This document shows positions 1 to 8,799 of a stretch of 64,000 nucleotides of DNA, one piece after another. The stretch comes from Flavobacterium rivuli WB 3.3-2 = DSM 21788 (GTDB taxonomy: Bacteria > Bacteroidota > Bacteroidia > Flavobacteriales > Flavobacteriaceae): contig NZ_KB899967.1 of NCBI RefSeq assembly GCF_000378485.1, forward strand, positions 62,001 through 126,000. Direction: 5' to 3'. The notes under the pieces are model-generated. The model searched no databases, was not told the DNA's origin, and saw nothing but the letters and a program-made list of their open reading frames with translations. Both the position numbers and the translations under genes were made by a program. Numbering within the stretch: the first letter of the stretch is position 1; each line of letters starts with the position of its first letter.

Positions 1-990
1 ATCAGAAATAACTTTGATGCGTTGTTTGCCAAATATCCTGAAATGCTGATTTTTGGAGAAGATGTAGGCAATATAGGCGACGTAAACCAGGGGCTTGAGG
101 GTATGCAGGAAAAGTATGGCGAAAACCGAGTGAGCGATGCCGGTATACGCGAGGCAACCATTTTAGGTCAGGGAATTGGCATGGCAATGCGTGGCCTGCG
201 CCCTGTTGCCGAAATTCAGTACCTTGATTATTTATTATATGCCCTGCAAATAATGAGTGATGATCTTGCTACGCTGCATTATCGTACAGCAGGCAGGCAA
301 AAAGCGCCTCTTATAATACGCACACGTGGGCACAGGCTTGAGGGCATATGGCATTCGGGGTCGCCTATGGGCATGATCGTTAATGCTGTGAGGGGAATAC
401 ACGTTTTAGTACCAAGGAATATGGTTAAGGCGGCAGGGTTTTACAATACTTTAATGGAAACCGATGAACCCGCCCTTGTTATTGAATGCCTTAACGGCTA
501 CAGGCTTAAAGAAAAAATGCCTGTAAACCTTGGCAAATTTAAAACACCTATTGGGGTGGTAGAAACCGTTAAAGAAGGAAAGGACATTACATTAGTATCC
601 TACGGTTCTACACTTCGTGTTGTAGAGCAGGCTGCCAAAGAATTACTTGAGATAGGTATTGATGCCGAAGTTATAGATATACAGTCTTTACTCCCTTTTG
701 ATATTAACAGCGATATTGTAAAAAGCGTTGCTAAGACCAGCAGGCTATTAGTAATAGACGAAGATGTTCCCGGTGGAGGATCGGCTTATATATTACAACA
801 GATTATTGATGTGCAGGATGCTTACAAATACCTTGACAGCAAGCCCGATACATTGAGCGCTAAAGCTCACCGCCCGGCTTACGGTACTGATGGAGACTAT
901 TTTAGCAAACCATCTGCCGAAGATATTTTTGAAAAGGTGTATGCTATAATGCACGAGGCAAAACCTGCTGAGTTTCCTGAACTATATTAA
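1..990 (+). CDS. 2-oxoacid dehydrogenase E1 component, beta-type C-terminal part (5' truncated by window)
   Basis: The frame is open from base 1 and gives the last 329 residues of a thiamine-diphosphate 2-oxoacid dehydrogenase E1. The sequence starts inside the pyrimidine-binding transketolase-like domain ([10 protein letters not shown] about residues 19-28; [13 protein letters not shown] about 46-58) and runs through the C-terminal transketolase domain ([19 protein letters not shown]). This is the beta-subunit half of pyruvate or branched-chain 2-oxoacid dehydrogenase, which feeds acyl groups to the lipoyl E2. In flavobacteria such genes are often alpha-beta fusions of about 660-700 aa, so the missing upstream part may carry the alpha domain; that is inference. 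The substrate cannot be settled from this half. A palindromic terminator follows 30 bases downstream. Confidence 0.88.
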   Translation: MRNNFDALFAKYPEMLIFGEDVGNIGDVNQGLEGMQEKYGENRVSDAGIREATILGQGIGMAMRGLRPVAEIQYLDYLLYALQIMSDDLATLHYRTAGRQKAPLIIRTRGHRLEGIWHSGSPMGMIVNAVRGIHVLVPRNMVKAAGFYNTLMETDEPALVIECLNGYRLKEKMPVNLGKFKTPIGVVETVKEGKDITLVSYGSTLRVVEQAAKELLEIGIDAEVIDIQSLLPFDINSDIVKSVAKTSRLLVIDEDVPGGGSAYILQQIIDVQDAYKYLDSKPDTLSAKAHRPAYGTDGDYFSKPSAEDIFEKVYAIMHEAKPAEFPELY

Positions 991-1020
991 AGTAAAAAGG
1001 CAGTTTACACTTAAAAAAAG

Positions 1021-1054
1021 AAAATCCCCAACGCGCGTTGGGGATTTTTGTTTT
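1021..1054. terminator. bidirectional intrinsic terminator
   Basis: A perfect 14-bp inverted repeat (AAAATCCCCAACGC facing GCGTTGGGGATTTT) with no spare loop bases has a T-run on both sides. It lies between the convergent E1 gene and the aldehyde dehydrogenase gene and can end both transcripts. Confidence 0.85.
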
Positions 1055-1121
1055 AGTTACGATTGGAAAGAATCGTATCATAGCTTATTGTGACTCACAT
1101 TATTGAAAACGAGGATTTAAA

Positions 1122-2474
1122 CTATCCTATATAAACGGTCTTAACATTTACAAACTCTTTAATACCATCTTCGGCAAGCTCACGGCCGTAGCCTGAACGT
1201 TTTACGCCTCCGAACGGCAATGCAGGGTCTGACTTAACCATTGCATTAATAAAGACCGCACCTTCCTGAAAAAGGTTTATTTTTTCTTTAAGCGCTTCAA
1301 CATCGGCGGTAAATACCGAAACTCCCAAACCAAAATCTGATTTATTGCTTAGTTCTACCGCTTCTTCAAAAGTATTAAATGATAATACAGGTACTGCCGG
1401 CCCAAAAACCTCTTCGTTAAATACAGGCATATCTGTAGTAACATTAACCAGTATTGTTGGCTCATAAAACGCCTCTGTACGCTTACCGCCAAGCACTATT
1501 TTAGCCCCCATTTCTACCGATTTATTAACCTGTTTTTCCACATCTTCGGCAAGGTCTGTGCGTGCTAAAGGGCCCACATACGTATCTTCGTTTAGAGGAT
1601 TACCGGCCTTAAGTTTACTAACTGCTTTAGTAAACTTTTCTATAAAAGCATCAAAAAGGCTGCTGTGTACAAAAAAACGTTTAGCCGCGATACAGCTTTG
1701 CCCGGCATTCTGAAAACGTGCGTTTACAGCTATTTCAACAGTTTTATCAATATCAGCATCCTCACACACAATAAGCCCGTTGCTGCCGCCAAGTTCTAAA
1801 ACTGCCTTTTTTATTTTATTGGCCGCAATGGAAGCTACCGATGCTCCCGCTTTTTCGCTACCGGTAAGCGACACAGCCTTTACAATAGGATTTTCTATTA
1901 CCGCCTTAACCTGGCTGCCCGAAATAAGTAAGTTAGTGTAAATGCCATCAGGAAAACCGGCCTCCCTAAATAGCTCTTCAATTAGTATAGCACATCCGGC
2001 AATGTTGCTTGCATGTTTAACAACAACCGTATTACCGGCTATAATTGTTGGTATCGCAAACCTAAAAACCTGCCAGTACGGAAAGTTCCACGGCATTACA
2101 CCTAATATTACTCCCAGAGGCTCATAAGTGACGTAACTTTCGCTTCCATTTGCTTCAATCTGACGTTTTTCTAAAAATTTTTCAGCATGGTTTAGGTAGT
2201 ATTCGCATAAAATTTGACATTTTTTGACCTCTGCAAGTGCCTGAGTAATGGGCTTTCCCATCTCTAAAGAGCACTGTTTTGCCAATAAATGTTGTTTTTT
2301 TGTTAAAGCAAATACTAAATTTTTTATAAAGTTTAGTCTTTCGTTAACGGGTGTAAAACCCCATATATCAAAGGATTTCTTACTAATTTTCAGGGTATTT
2401 TCAACTTCAGAATCAGTAATATATTGATGTTCAGATAAAAAAGTTGAGTCGAATGGGTTGATAATAGAAAACAT
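1122..2474 (-). CDS. gabD: NAD(P)-dependent aldehyde dehydrogenase, succinate-semialdehyde dehydrogenase-like
   Basis: A full-length 450-aa aldehyde dehydrogenase superfamily protein. Visible landmarks are the cofactor-fold motif MPWNFPYW (about 125-132), the general-base region LELGGSNG (Glu about 227), the catalytic cysteine in NAGQSCIAAKRFF (Cys about 261), and the C-terminal PFGGVKRSGYGRE signature. The compact length near 450 aa and the SGYGRELAEDGIKEF ending fit the bacterial succinate-semialdehyde dehydrogenase subgroup, which oxidises succinate semialdehyde to succinate, but related semialdehyde and aliphatic aldehyde substrates are possible. It is a single gene, divergent from the OmpA-family gene. 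The symbol is a family-level assignment. Confidence 0.85.
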   Translation of the reverse strand: MFSIINPFDSTFLSEHQYITDSEVENTLKISKKSFDIWGFTPVNERLNFIKNLVFALTKKQHLLAKQCSLEMGKPITQALAEVKKCQILCEYYLNHAEKFLEKRQIEANGSESYVTYEPLGVILGVMPWNFPYWQVFRFAIPTIIAGNTVVVKHASNIAGCAILIEELFREAGFPDGIYTNLLISGSQVKAVIENPIVKAVSLTGSEKAGASVASIAANKIKKAVLELGGSNGLIVCEDADIDKTVEIAVNARFQNAGQSCIAAKRFFVHSSLFDAFIEKFTKAVSKLKAGNPLNEDTYVGPLARTDLAEDVEKQVNKSVEMGAKIVLGGKRTEAFYEPTILVNVTTDMPVFNEEVFGPAVPVLSFNTFEEAVELSNKSDFGLGVSVFTADVEALKEKINLFQEGAVFINAMVKSDPALPFGGVKRSGYGRELAEDGIKEFVNVKTVYIG

Positions 2475-2581
2475 TTTTTATTTTTGTTTAAAATTTTTAT
2501 AAAAATAACACATATTTTCTTAAGTTAATTTTACTATTTTTACAAAAAATTTCAACGTACTGATAAACAAAACAATTATTT

Positions 2582-3835
2582 ATGAAGAAAGCTGTACTCC
2601 CCCTATTACTGCTTTGCCTGGCACCGGCTTTAAGAGCTCAGGAAGCAAACACAGAAAAGCCTGCACAAGACTATAACAAGTGGACACTTGAACTTGGTGG
2701 CGGTATAAATACTGTGGCTAACCCATTGTCTCCCGGTTATGATGTTAGTTCTTACAATTTTTTTAGCGCAAACTTTGGTGCAAGGTACATGTTCAATACC
2801 AAATTTGGTTTGAAACTTGGCGTAACTTATGATGAGCTAAAGAATAATGATAATTCTCCGGAATTTAAAACTGACGTGCAAGGTGTTTCATTGCAAGGTG
2901 TTGTAAATCTTGGCCGTATTTTAGAATTCCAAACATGGACAAACCGTCTTAATGTTTTGGCACATACAGGTGTAGGTGTTGGAAGGTTTAAAAGCGACAG
3001 GACACAACAGTACTATGACCACATAGGTACATTCTTAATTGGTTTAACAGGTGAATTTAAATTATCTGAAAGGGTTAGCCTTTTTGGTGATTTTACCATG
3101 AACAATAACTACTCTCAGCAAAGAACTTGGGATGGCGGTGCTTATGAGCACAATCTTAAGCAAGGTTTTGACAGTACCCTTTACCAGGCTACTGTAGGTC
3201 TTACTGTAGCATTAGGAAGCCATGAACAACATGCTGACTGGTATATACAAGATGTTACTACAGAGCTTAACGACCTTGACAAACGTGTAGGCGATCTTGA
3301 GACTATGATGAACGACTCTGATAAAGATGGTGTTCCTGATTATCTTGATGCTGAACCTAACACTATTGCAGGTGTTGCTGTAGACAGCAAAGGACGTACT
3401 ATTGATAAAAACAATAATGGCGTGCCGGATGAACTTGAAAAATATCTTGACGAAAGAGATAGCAAATCTAAATCATCTATCAGTTCAGATCTTTCTGACC
3501 TAATTAATGGTGGTTACATTAACGCTTACTTCGACTTTGGTAAAGATCAGCCTAATGCACAATCTGTAAGCGGTATTAACTTCTTAACAAGATACCTGAA
3601 AGAAAATCCATCTGCAAGTGCTGATGTAATAGGTTATGCTGACGAAGTTGGTGATGCTGAATACAACAAAGCACTATCTGCAAGAAGGGCTGCAAATGTT
3701 AAACAAATATTGGTTGACTCTGGTATAGATGCAGGAAGACTTAACATCATTGGTAATGGTGAAGATTCTTCAGTAAACAAATCATCTGCGTTTGCCCGTC
3801 AAACAGTTAGAAGGGTTACTTTTATTATCAAATAA
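2582..3835 (+). CDS. OmpA-family outer membrane protein with calcium-repeat linker
   Basis: A 417-aa protein with a Sec signal peptide (residues 1-19, ending LRAQ), an N-terminal outer membrane beta-barrel region (about 30-215), a short helical stretch, a thrombospondin type 3-like Asp-rich linker (DSDKDGVPDYLDAEPN, then DKNNNGVPDELE, about 245-290), and a C-terminal OmpA domain (about 310-417) whose NPSASADVIGYADEVG and YNKALSARRAANV segments are the peptidoglycan-binding core. It is expected to be an abundant barrel protein anchoring the outer membrane to the cell wall. Its own terminator follows the stop. A near-consensus promoter (TATTTTTA) lies about 45 bases upstream. Confidence 0.9.
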   Translation: MKKAVLPLLLLCLAPALRAQEANTEKPAQDYNKWTLELGGGINTVANPLSPGYDVSSYNFFSANFGARYMFNTKFGLKLGVTYDELKNNDNSPEFKTDVQGVSLQGVVNLGRILEFQTWTNRLNVLAHTGVGVGRFKSDRTQQYYDHIGTFLIGLTGEFKLSERVSLFGDFTMNNNYSQQRTWDGGAYEHNLKQGFDSTLYQATVGLTVALGSHEQHADWYIQDVTTELNDLDKRVGDLETMMNDSDKDGVPDYLDAEPNTIAGVAVDSKGRTIDKNNNGVPDELEKYLDERDSKSKSSISSDLSDLINGGYINAYFDFGKDQPNAQSVSGINFLTRYLKENPSASADVIGYADEVGDAEYNKALSARRAANVKQILVDSGIDAGRLNIIGNGEDSSVNKSSAFARQTVRRVTFIIK

Positions 3836-3860
3836 TAAGAAATCTATAATATTTTTAAAA

Positions 3861-3887
3861 ACCTCTGCATACGCAGGGGTTTTTTTA
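3861..3887 (+). terminator. intrinsic terminator after OmpA-family gene
   Basis: An 8-bp stem (ACCTCTGC, loop ATAC, GCAGGGGT, one G-T pair) is followed by seven T's and lies 25 bases after the stop codon of the OmpA-family gene. Confidence 0.85.
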
Positions 3888-3909
3888 TACCTTTAAAAGA
3901 AAACATTAT

Positions 3910-4320
3910 ATGAGCCAACGCGATAACGGCATACTCGCCCTTAGAGGTGATGCCATAGGTACAATACATCCGCAGTCATCAGGAGAAGAAATTTTTCAAA
4001 ATGCTACATTGAGGCCTGTATTAAAATTACAGAATGATTTATTGATAGAATCTTTCCTTAATTATGCCAATAAGCAAAAAAAGCAATTCTATACACTTAC
4101 GCTTGATAAAAAACTGCAATACATAGATACAGCTATTCATAAAGATATAAAGTTTAGAAACGCCTTAAAAGGGATTGTATTAGGGGTATTTACTGTAGAT
4201 GAATTTAAGGCCTACACACACAATTCATCTAATATAAATAAACGGATGATGAACATGATAATAGAACGGCTTAAAGACCAGGTGCAATTGTTAACAGAAT
4301 ATAACGATGTAGCGATATAA
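3910..4320 (+). CDS. conserved flavobacterial protein of unknown function
   Basis: A 136-aa soluble, lysine-rich, mostly helical protein without signal peptide, membrane segment or cysteine pairs. I do not recognise a domain. The body (RPVLKLQNDLLIESFLNYA, then LDKKLQYIDTAIHKDIKFRN, KGIVLGVFTVDEF) looks like a compact helical fold and codon use matches the neighbours, so it is probably a real gene. From memory, similar flavobacterial proteins sometimes carry an automated glyoxalase label; nothing visible here (no metal-binding His/Glu pattern of VOC enzymes) supports that. The next gene lies 94 bases downstream on the same strand. Confidence 0.7.
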   Translation: MSQRDNGILALRGDAIGTIHPQSSGEEIFQNATLRPVLKLQNDLLIESFLNYANKQKKQFYTLTLDKKLQYIDTAIHKDIKFRNALKGIVLGVFTVDEFKAYTHNSSNINKRMMNMIIERLKDQVQLLTEYNDVAI

Positions 4321-4414
4321 ATATCGTTGTAGTTTTTTAAGGATAAAACATTTTTGCTATAAAATTTTTATAATATCATAAAAAACAGTACCTTTATATA
4401 TAAATTAATCTATT

Positions 4415-4681
4415 ATGGCACCAATTACTAATTATTCCTACTATCCCGGCGATGGTGGTGAAAACATGGAAATGAGCCATCTGTCAGGCAACACATCGTT
4501 ACCTTATGATGACCTGGCAATGATTAACCCTAATGAGCTTGCTACTTTTCCTAAGCAGGTAAATTTAGAGGAGCACAGGTATTATGACCACCAGAGTCAC
4601 CTGGTTAACAGGCGTACTCCGGCGAGGGAAGGAAGAAACATTACCCGAACAGACAGCCAGCCAAGCCGGCACGGTTTGTAA
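4415..4681 (+). CDS. small hypothetical protein
   Basis: An 88-aa hydrophilic protein with no signal peptide and no recognised domain. It is rich in Asn, Tyr, His and Arg (YYDHQSHLVNRRTPAREGR), which suggests a disordered or nucleic-acid-contacting protein, but this is weak. A strong hairpin terminator sits 9 bases after the stop, which together with an ATG start and normal codon use supports a real gene. Upstream sequence is very AT-rich with a near-match promoter. Confidence 0.55.
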   Translation: MAPITNYSYYPGDGGENMEMSHLSGNTSLPYDDLAMINPNELATFPKQVNLEEHRYYDHQSHLVNRRTPAREGRNITRTDSQPSRHGL

Positions 4682-4689
4682 CAAAAAAT

Positions 4690-4729
4690 AAATGCCTTTT
4701 TGATTAGTCAAAAAGGCATTTATTTTTTA
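4690..4729. terminator. bidirectional intrinsic terminator
   Basis: A perfect 14-bp stem (AAATGCCTTTTTGA, loop TTAG, TCAAAAAGGCATTT) is followed by a T-run on the plus side and preceded by an A-run. It separates the convergent 88-aa gene and the META-domain gene. Confidence 0.9.
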
Positions 4730-4741
4730 TGTATAACTGTA

Positions 4742-5164
4742 TTATTTTTTTGGCTTGAAAACTAAAACCTCTTCTATACCTTTAAGTAAAACAAGTTTAT
4801 CTTTTTCTACACTTGCACCATCGGCACTTTCTAAAGCTTTAAGGTAATCACTCTCTCCATTACCCGGACAAAACATTTTTGTAGAGGCCATCTGGCTTAT
4901 ATTGATACCACCTTCGTCATTAATGTTATAAGAGCCATTGTAACGGTTACAACCGCCATTACCAGTAATCTTATTATCTGTAGAAAAATAAGCCACAGGG
5001 AGGCCGCTATTGTAGTTTGTAGAGTCTGCTGCTTTGCCGTTAATGGTTGTAAGCTGCCAGTTAGTATCTGTAAGTATGTCTATAGCAGGGCCGGATTTAG
5101 CAGTACCACAGCTTTCAAATAAAGCTATTAAGCCAATGGCTCCAAGAGTAAGTATTCGTTTCAT
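4742..5164 (-). CDS. META-domain (HslJ-like) lipoprotein
   Basis: A 140-aa protein with an N-terminal hydrophobic signal ending at a cysteine (LFESC, a poor lipobox but in the right place, Cys about 19). The remainder is a META/DUF306 domain: TNWQLTTING (about 34-43), the glycine-rich core ITGNGGCNRYNGSY, MASTKMFCP and a C-terminal LVLLKG strand. Members such as E. coli HslJ are envelope proteins induced by heat or novobiocin; their molecular role is unclear. It stands alone, divergent from nothing upstream and 84 bases from the VWA gene that lies upstream on the same strand. Confidence 0.85.
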   Translation of the reverse strand: MKRILTLGAIGLIALFESCGTAKSGPAIDILTDTNWQLTTINGKAADSTNYNSGLPVAYFSTDNKITGNGGCNRYNGSYNINDEGGINISQMASTKMFCPGNGESDYLKALESADGASVEKDKLVLLKGIEEVLVFKPKK

Positions 5165-5248
5165 TGTAAGTTAATTTAGGTTAATCCCAAATTTAATGAA
5201 TATTCCTACTATACCTGCCCTATTTATAATTACTTTAATATAATGGCT

Positions 5249-7276
5249 TTAAAGCATGCCATTATATTTACGTATAAACCATTCTGCAGCCAGCGATACG
5301 GCAAGTATAACCAGCAACCATATCCAGTCTATTAATGGCGATTTTGTGGTTATCTCCTTTTGTAGTGCTTTGTACGATTCGTTATCAGCTAAAAATTTAA
5401 TAAGGTCGTCTGCCTTATCAGGATAGTAAACAGCACCACCGGTATTAACAGCCGTTTGTTGTAAACGTGCAAGGTCTGGGTTTACAAATTGCTTTTCGAT
5501 TTCAAAATCCAGCACTTCAAAACTACCGGAATAAGATGTTTTTGATGCTGCTTCTTTAACGGTAAAAGTATACTGCCCTGCCGCGAGCCCGTCAAGGTTT
5601 ACCTTATATTCATTACTTCCCTTCAGGAAATCGTATGATTTAGTCAAATTTGTTTTTTTATTTTTAAGCTGTATCGTTAGCCTTGCATTATCGTCAAACT
5701 CGTAGTTCTTGTTAAAGTACTGAGCCGTTACAGGGATTACCTCTCCCGAATTATAAAAGCTTTCATGGTTAACTACTAACGATTTTCGCTTCGAGTTAGA
5801 CGCTAAAAACTGAATTGTCTTATCTATAAAAATGTCAAATTGATCAAACGACTTAGTATTTACATGGCTCTCTACCCTCCATTTCCAAATGTTTTCTCCT
5901 AATAAAAATGCATTACGTGCAGCCCCATTTTCAGAAAATGCCATTATTGGGTTCTCTGTTTGTACGTTGCGTATACGTGCCTTTAATAGCACATTTACAT
6001 TACTTTTTGCAGTAATAGTGCCAAAGGGGTGCTGCAGCGGCGGCAGCTGGCCAAAGCCTATATCGCTTAATGCAAAAAGGTTAAACTGTGTATTAAAATC
6101 GGCAAGGTAGTCTTCGCGCTGCGATGTCATTTTAAAGCTTAACTGGCTTTGGTACTGGTTAAGCAAATTAAAATCGGTGCTTAGCCCGGTAACTATAAGG
6201 GTATTCAAACCCGCATTTTTGTTAAGGTCTAACAGTTGTTTAAACGATGCATCGGGCTGGTATAATATGAGCACATTATAGTCCTGTAACGATTTAACTT
6301 CGGCCGGTTTAAGTATGGTAACTTTTCTTTGCTGGTTCGTTTCTATAGAACGCTTAAGCGCACCAAGATCGGGGTGGTTTATGGCTGCTACCAAAGCAAT
6401 TTCCGATCGCTGGTCTATAACCTCAACAGCAAAATTCTTAGTATTATTATATTTGTTTTTCTCTGCCTCGCCCGATGATATGACAGCCTTATAGGTTTGC
6501 ACACCCACTTTATCTGCGCTTAACAAAACCGACAGCGACTGTGCCTTTTTATCTTTAGAGAATGTAACTGCCTGCTTATATAAAACAGAGCTGCCCTGCA
6601 TAATATTAAATACAGCATTAACCGTTTTGTTACCACTGTATTGAAGGAAAACCTCCGCAGGGAATTTATTTTTTAAGAAGGCATACTTATTTACATTAAC
6701 CTGGTTTACCCTAAGGTCCAGGAATGTAGTTGTATCGCCTAATACTATTGGGTATACAGCGGTATTTTCTTTAAAGCTATATACATAATCGTTACCTATG
6801 GTCTGGTTGCCGTCTGTAAGCAGCACCACAGGGTAGTTTACATTACGGTACAGTTGCTTTAAATTTTGTGCCGCCTGGTCTACGTGTGTTTGCTTCCCTG
6901 TAAAATCGGGGGCCTTCCCGGCTTCAAAGCCATCGGAAAAAGTATAAAGCTGAACATCGTACTTGTTTTTTAAAGCCGAATTTGAAGTTATCTTATCGGC
7001 AAGCTGTTTTGCAAGATTATCCTGCCCCAGTTCTTTTATAGATAACGAATTATCTACAAGTACCGGCAAGGGTATCTTTACAGTTTCCAGGTCTTTGCGG
7101 GTTACAATGGGGTTTATAAGCAGCACAAAGATGGAAAACAATGTTATAAAACGTAAAAAAGCCAAAACAAAGTAGCGTTTCCCCTTTGTTTTGGCTTTAA
7201 AAAAATATTGGTAAAACGACAATGCCAATGCTGCAAATGCAGAAAATAGTAATAATAAAACCGTAGATGCAGTCAT
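5249..7276 (-). CDS. VWA-domain inner membrane protein
   Basis: A 675-aa protein with two N-terminal membrane helices (about 3-25 and 35-60), a large extracytoplasmic region and a C-terminal helix (DWIWLLVILAVSLAAEWFI, about 647-665). The segment LPVLVDNSLSIKEL (about 93-106) carries a DxSxS metal-ion-dependent adhesion site and KNVNYPVVLLTDGNQTIGND is the matching later VWA strand. The layout resembles Bat-type proteins and a common Bacteroidota family of VWA membrane proteins. The partner and function are unknown. It lies 33 bases downstream of fabG on the same strand and could share its transcript, though no functional link is evident. Confidence 0.8.
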   Translation of the reverse strand: MTASTVLLLLFSAFAALALSFYQYFFKAKTKGKRYFVLAFLRFITLFSIFVLLINPIVTRKDLETVKIPLPVLVDNSLSIKELGQDNLAKQLADKITSNSALKNKYDVQLYTFSDGFEAGKAPDFTGKQTHVDQAAQNLKQLYRNVNYPVVLLTDGNQTIGNDYVYSFKENTAVYPIVLGDTTTFLDLRVNQVNVNKYAFLKNKFPAEVFLQYSGNKTVNAVFNIMQGSSVLYKQAVTFSKDKKAQSLSVLLSADKVGVQTYKAVISSGEAEKNKYNNTKNFAVEVIDQRSEIALVAAINHPDLGALKRSIETNQQRKVTILKPAEVKSLQDYNVLILYQPDASFKQLLDLNKNAGLNTLIVTGLSTDFNLLNQYQSQLSFKMTSQREDYLADFNTQFNLFALSDIGFGQLPPLQHPFGTITAKSNVNVLLKARIRNVQTENPIMAFSENGAARNAFLLGENIWKWRVESHVNTKSFDQFDIFIDKTIQFLASNSKRKSLVVNHESFYNSGEVIPVTAQYFNKNYEFDDNARLTIQLKNKKTNLTKSYDFLKGSNEYKVNLDGLAAGQYTFTVKEAASKTSYSGSFEVLDFEIEKQFVNPDLARLQQTAVNTGGAVYYPDKADDLIKFLADNESYKALQKEITTKSPLIDWIWLLVILAVSLAAEWFIRKYNGML

Positions 7277-7309
7277 TTGATAGTCGTTATTCTATAAAGA
7301 AAATTAAAA

Positions 7310-8056
7310 TTATGTTAGCATACCACCGTCTACATTCAGGGTTTGCCCTGTTATGTAAGCCGACATATCTGATGCTAAGAACACGCAGGCGTTAGCAACA
7401 TCTTCCGGGCTGCCGCCACGTTTTAAAGGAATGTTTTCCCTCCAGCCTTTTACAACCTCTTCAGACAGTTTGCCAGTCATTTCAGTTTCTATAAAACCGG
7501 GTGCAATAACGTTGCAACGAATGTTACGTGAGCCAAGCTCTAAAGCTATAGATTTAGAGAAGCCTATTATACCTGCCTTAGACGCTGCATAGTTAGACTG
7601 GCCTGCATTACCTTTAACACCTACTACAGAGCTCATGTTTATAATAGAACCATGGCGCTGCTTAAGCATTGTTTTTTGTACTGCCTTAGTCATATTGAAA
7701 ACCGACTTAAGGTTTACCTCTATAACTTTATCAAAATCAGCTTCAGATATTCTCATAAGCAGGTTGTCTTTTGTAATACCTGCATTGTTTATTAGTATAT
7801 CAATAGCATTAAAATCGGCAAGCACGTCATCTACAAGTTTTTGCGACTCGTTAAAATCGGCTGCGTTGCTCTGGTAACCTTTAGCTTTTACACCAAAGCC
7901 TGTAAGTTCTTCTTCAAGTTCTTTTGCTGCCTCTGCAGATGCGCTGTACGTAAAAGCAACATTAGCGCCCTGTTGTGCAAAAGTAAGGGCTATACCACGG
8001 CCTATACCCCTGCTTGCGCCGGTAATAATAGCCGTTTTTCCTTCTAATAATTTCAT
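7310..8056 (-). CDS. fabG: 3-oxoacyl-[acyl-carrier-protein] reductase
   Basis: A 248-aa classical short-chain dehydrogenase. It shows the NADPH-binding TGASRGIGRG motif (about 12-21), NNAG (about 89-92), the catalytic Ser in NMSSVVGVKG (about 140), and YAASK (Tyr about 156, Lys about 160), plus the FabG-typical ending ITGQTLNVDGGM. It reduces 3-oxoacyl-ACP in each round of fatty acid elongation. Length and motif set are standard. A perfect TATATTTG -7 element is found about 30 bases upstream of the start. Confidence 0.93.
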   Translation of the reverse strand: MKLLEGKTAIITGASRGIGRGIALTFAQQGANVAFTYSASAEAAKELEEELTGFGVKAKGYQSNAADFNESQKLVDDVLADFNAIDILINNAGITKDNLLMRISEADFDKVIEVNLKSVFNMTKAVQKTMLKQRHGSIINMSSVVGVKGNAGQSNYAASKAGIIGFSKSIALELGSRNIRCNVIAPGFIETEMTGKLSEEVVKGWRENIPLKRGGSPEDVANACVFLASDMSAYITGQTLNVDGGMLT

Positions 8057-8084
8057 GAGTTTGTTTGTTTATATAAGAAAGCCA

Positions 8085-8092
8085 CAAATATA
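8085..8092 (-). promoter_or_regulatory. -7 promoter element of fabG
   Basis: On the minus strand the sequence reads TATATTTG, a perfect Bacteroidota TAnnTTTG element, 29 bases upstream of the fabG ATG. Confidence 0.6.
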
Positions 8093-8150
8093 ATAAATGT
8101 TTTGTGGTTTAGCTTACAGTAAAAGTATGCCTGCTCTTTTCTTCAAATGT

Positions 8151-8236
8151 TTTCGCCACGAATTACACAAATTAAACAAATTTTGCATGCTACAATTAAT
8201 CTCTGATTTGTGAAATTAGTGTAATTCGTGGCAAAA
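8151..8236. repeat. long imperfect inverted repeat downstream of the ter cluster
   Basis: The arms TTTCGCCACGAATTACAC (from 8151) and GTGTAATTCGTGGCAAAA (to 8236) pair with one mismatch, and pairing extends inward with interruptions to about 30 bases per arm. The right arm ends 5 bases from the stop codon of the last TerD gene. There is no T-run, so it is not a standard terminator. GCCACGAATTACAC-type hairpins look like interspersed repeats known from Bacteroidota genomes; this is from memory. Confidence 0.7.
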
Positions 8237-8240
8237 GTTA

Positions 8241-8795
8241 TTAGTTGTACTTATTAAGAAAATCCTGAAGGCCACCTTTTAATCCTGAACCTACGGCTTC
8301 AAACTTCCATTCATTATTTCTCTTATACAGCCTGCCAAATTCAACAGCTGTTTCTATAGAAAAGTCTTCGTCAAGCTCATACTTAACAAGCTCTGTGCTA
8401 TTAGAGTTATCTACTATACGAATGAAAGAATTGCGTATCTGCCCAAAGTTCTGCCTTCTTGTATCTGCCTGGTGTATCGTTACCACAAAAGTAATCTCTG
8501 CCACTTCTGGAGCTATTTTAGAAAGGTCTATAACAATTTTTTCATCATCACCATCGCCCTGCCCTGTAAGGTTATCGCCTGTATGCGTTACAGCTTCGTC
8601 CGGCGATTTTAGGTTATTATAAAATATAAAGTGGCTATCGCTAACCAGTTTACCGTTCGCTCCTAATATAAATATGGATGCATCAAGATCAAAAGCTTCG
8701 CCGGTAGCACTGTTGTTAGTATCCCATCCTAAGCCTACGGTAAATTTTGGCGCCGCTATGCTTTGCCTTTGTCCTTTTTCTAAATTTATTGCCAT
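8241..8795 (-). CDS. terD: TerD-family tellurite/stress resistance protein (third in cluster)
   Basis: A 184-aa TerD domain protein: start MAINLEKGQRQSI, VGLGWDTN, the acidic calcium-binding strands DLDASIFILG (about 37-46) and GDNLTGQGDGDDEKI (about 73-87), and the ending SIETAVEFGRLYKRNNEWKF. TerD proteins bind calcium and work with TerC/TelA-type proteins in resistance to tellurite, phage and other envelope stress; the mechanism is not settled. It is about 75 percent identical by eye to the TerD at 11891-12445, so the two are recent paralogs. It is the last gene of the minus-strand cluster, 4 bases after the unknown 324-aa gene. Confidence 0.93.
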   Translation of the reverse strand: MAINLEKGQRQSIAAPKFTVGLGWDTNNSATGEAFDLDASIFILGANGKLVSDSHFIFYNNLKSPDEAVTHTGDNLTGQGDGDDEKIVIDLSKIAPEVAEITFVVTIHQADTRRQNFGQIRNSFIRIVDNSNSTELVKYELDEDFSIETAVEFGRLYKRNNEWKFEAVGSGLKGGLQDFLNKYN

Positions 8796-8799
8796 TGTT

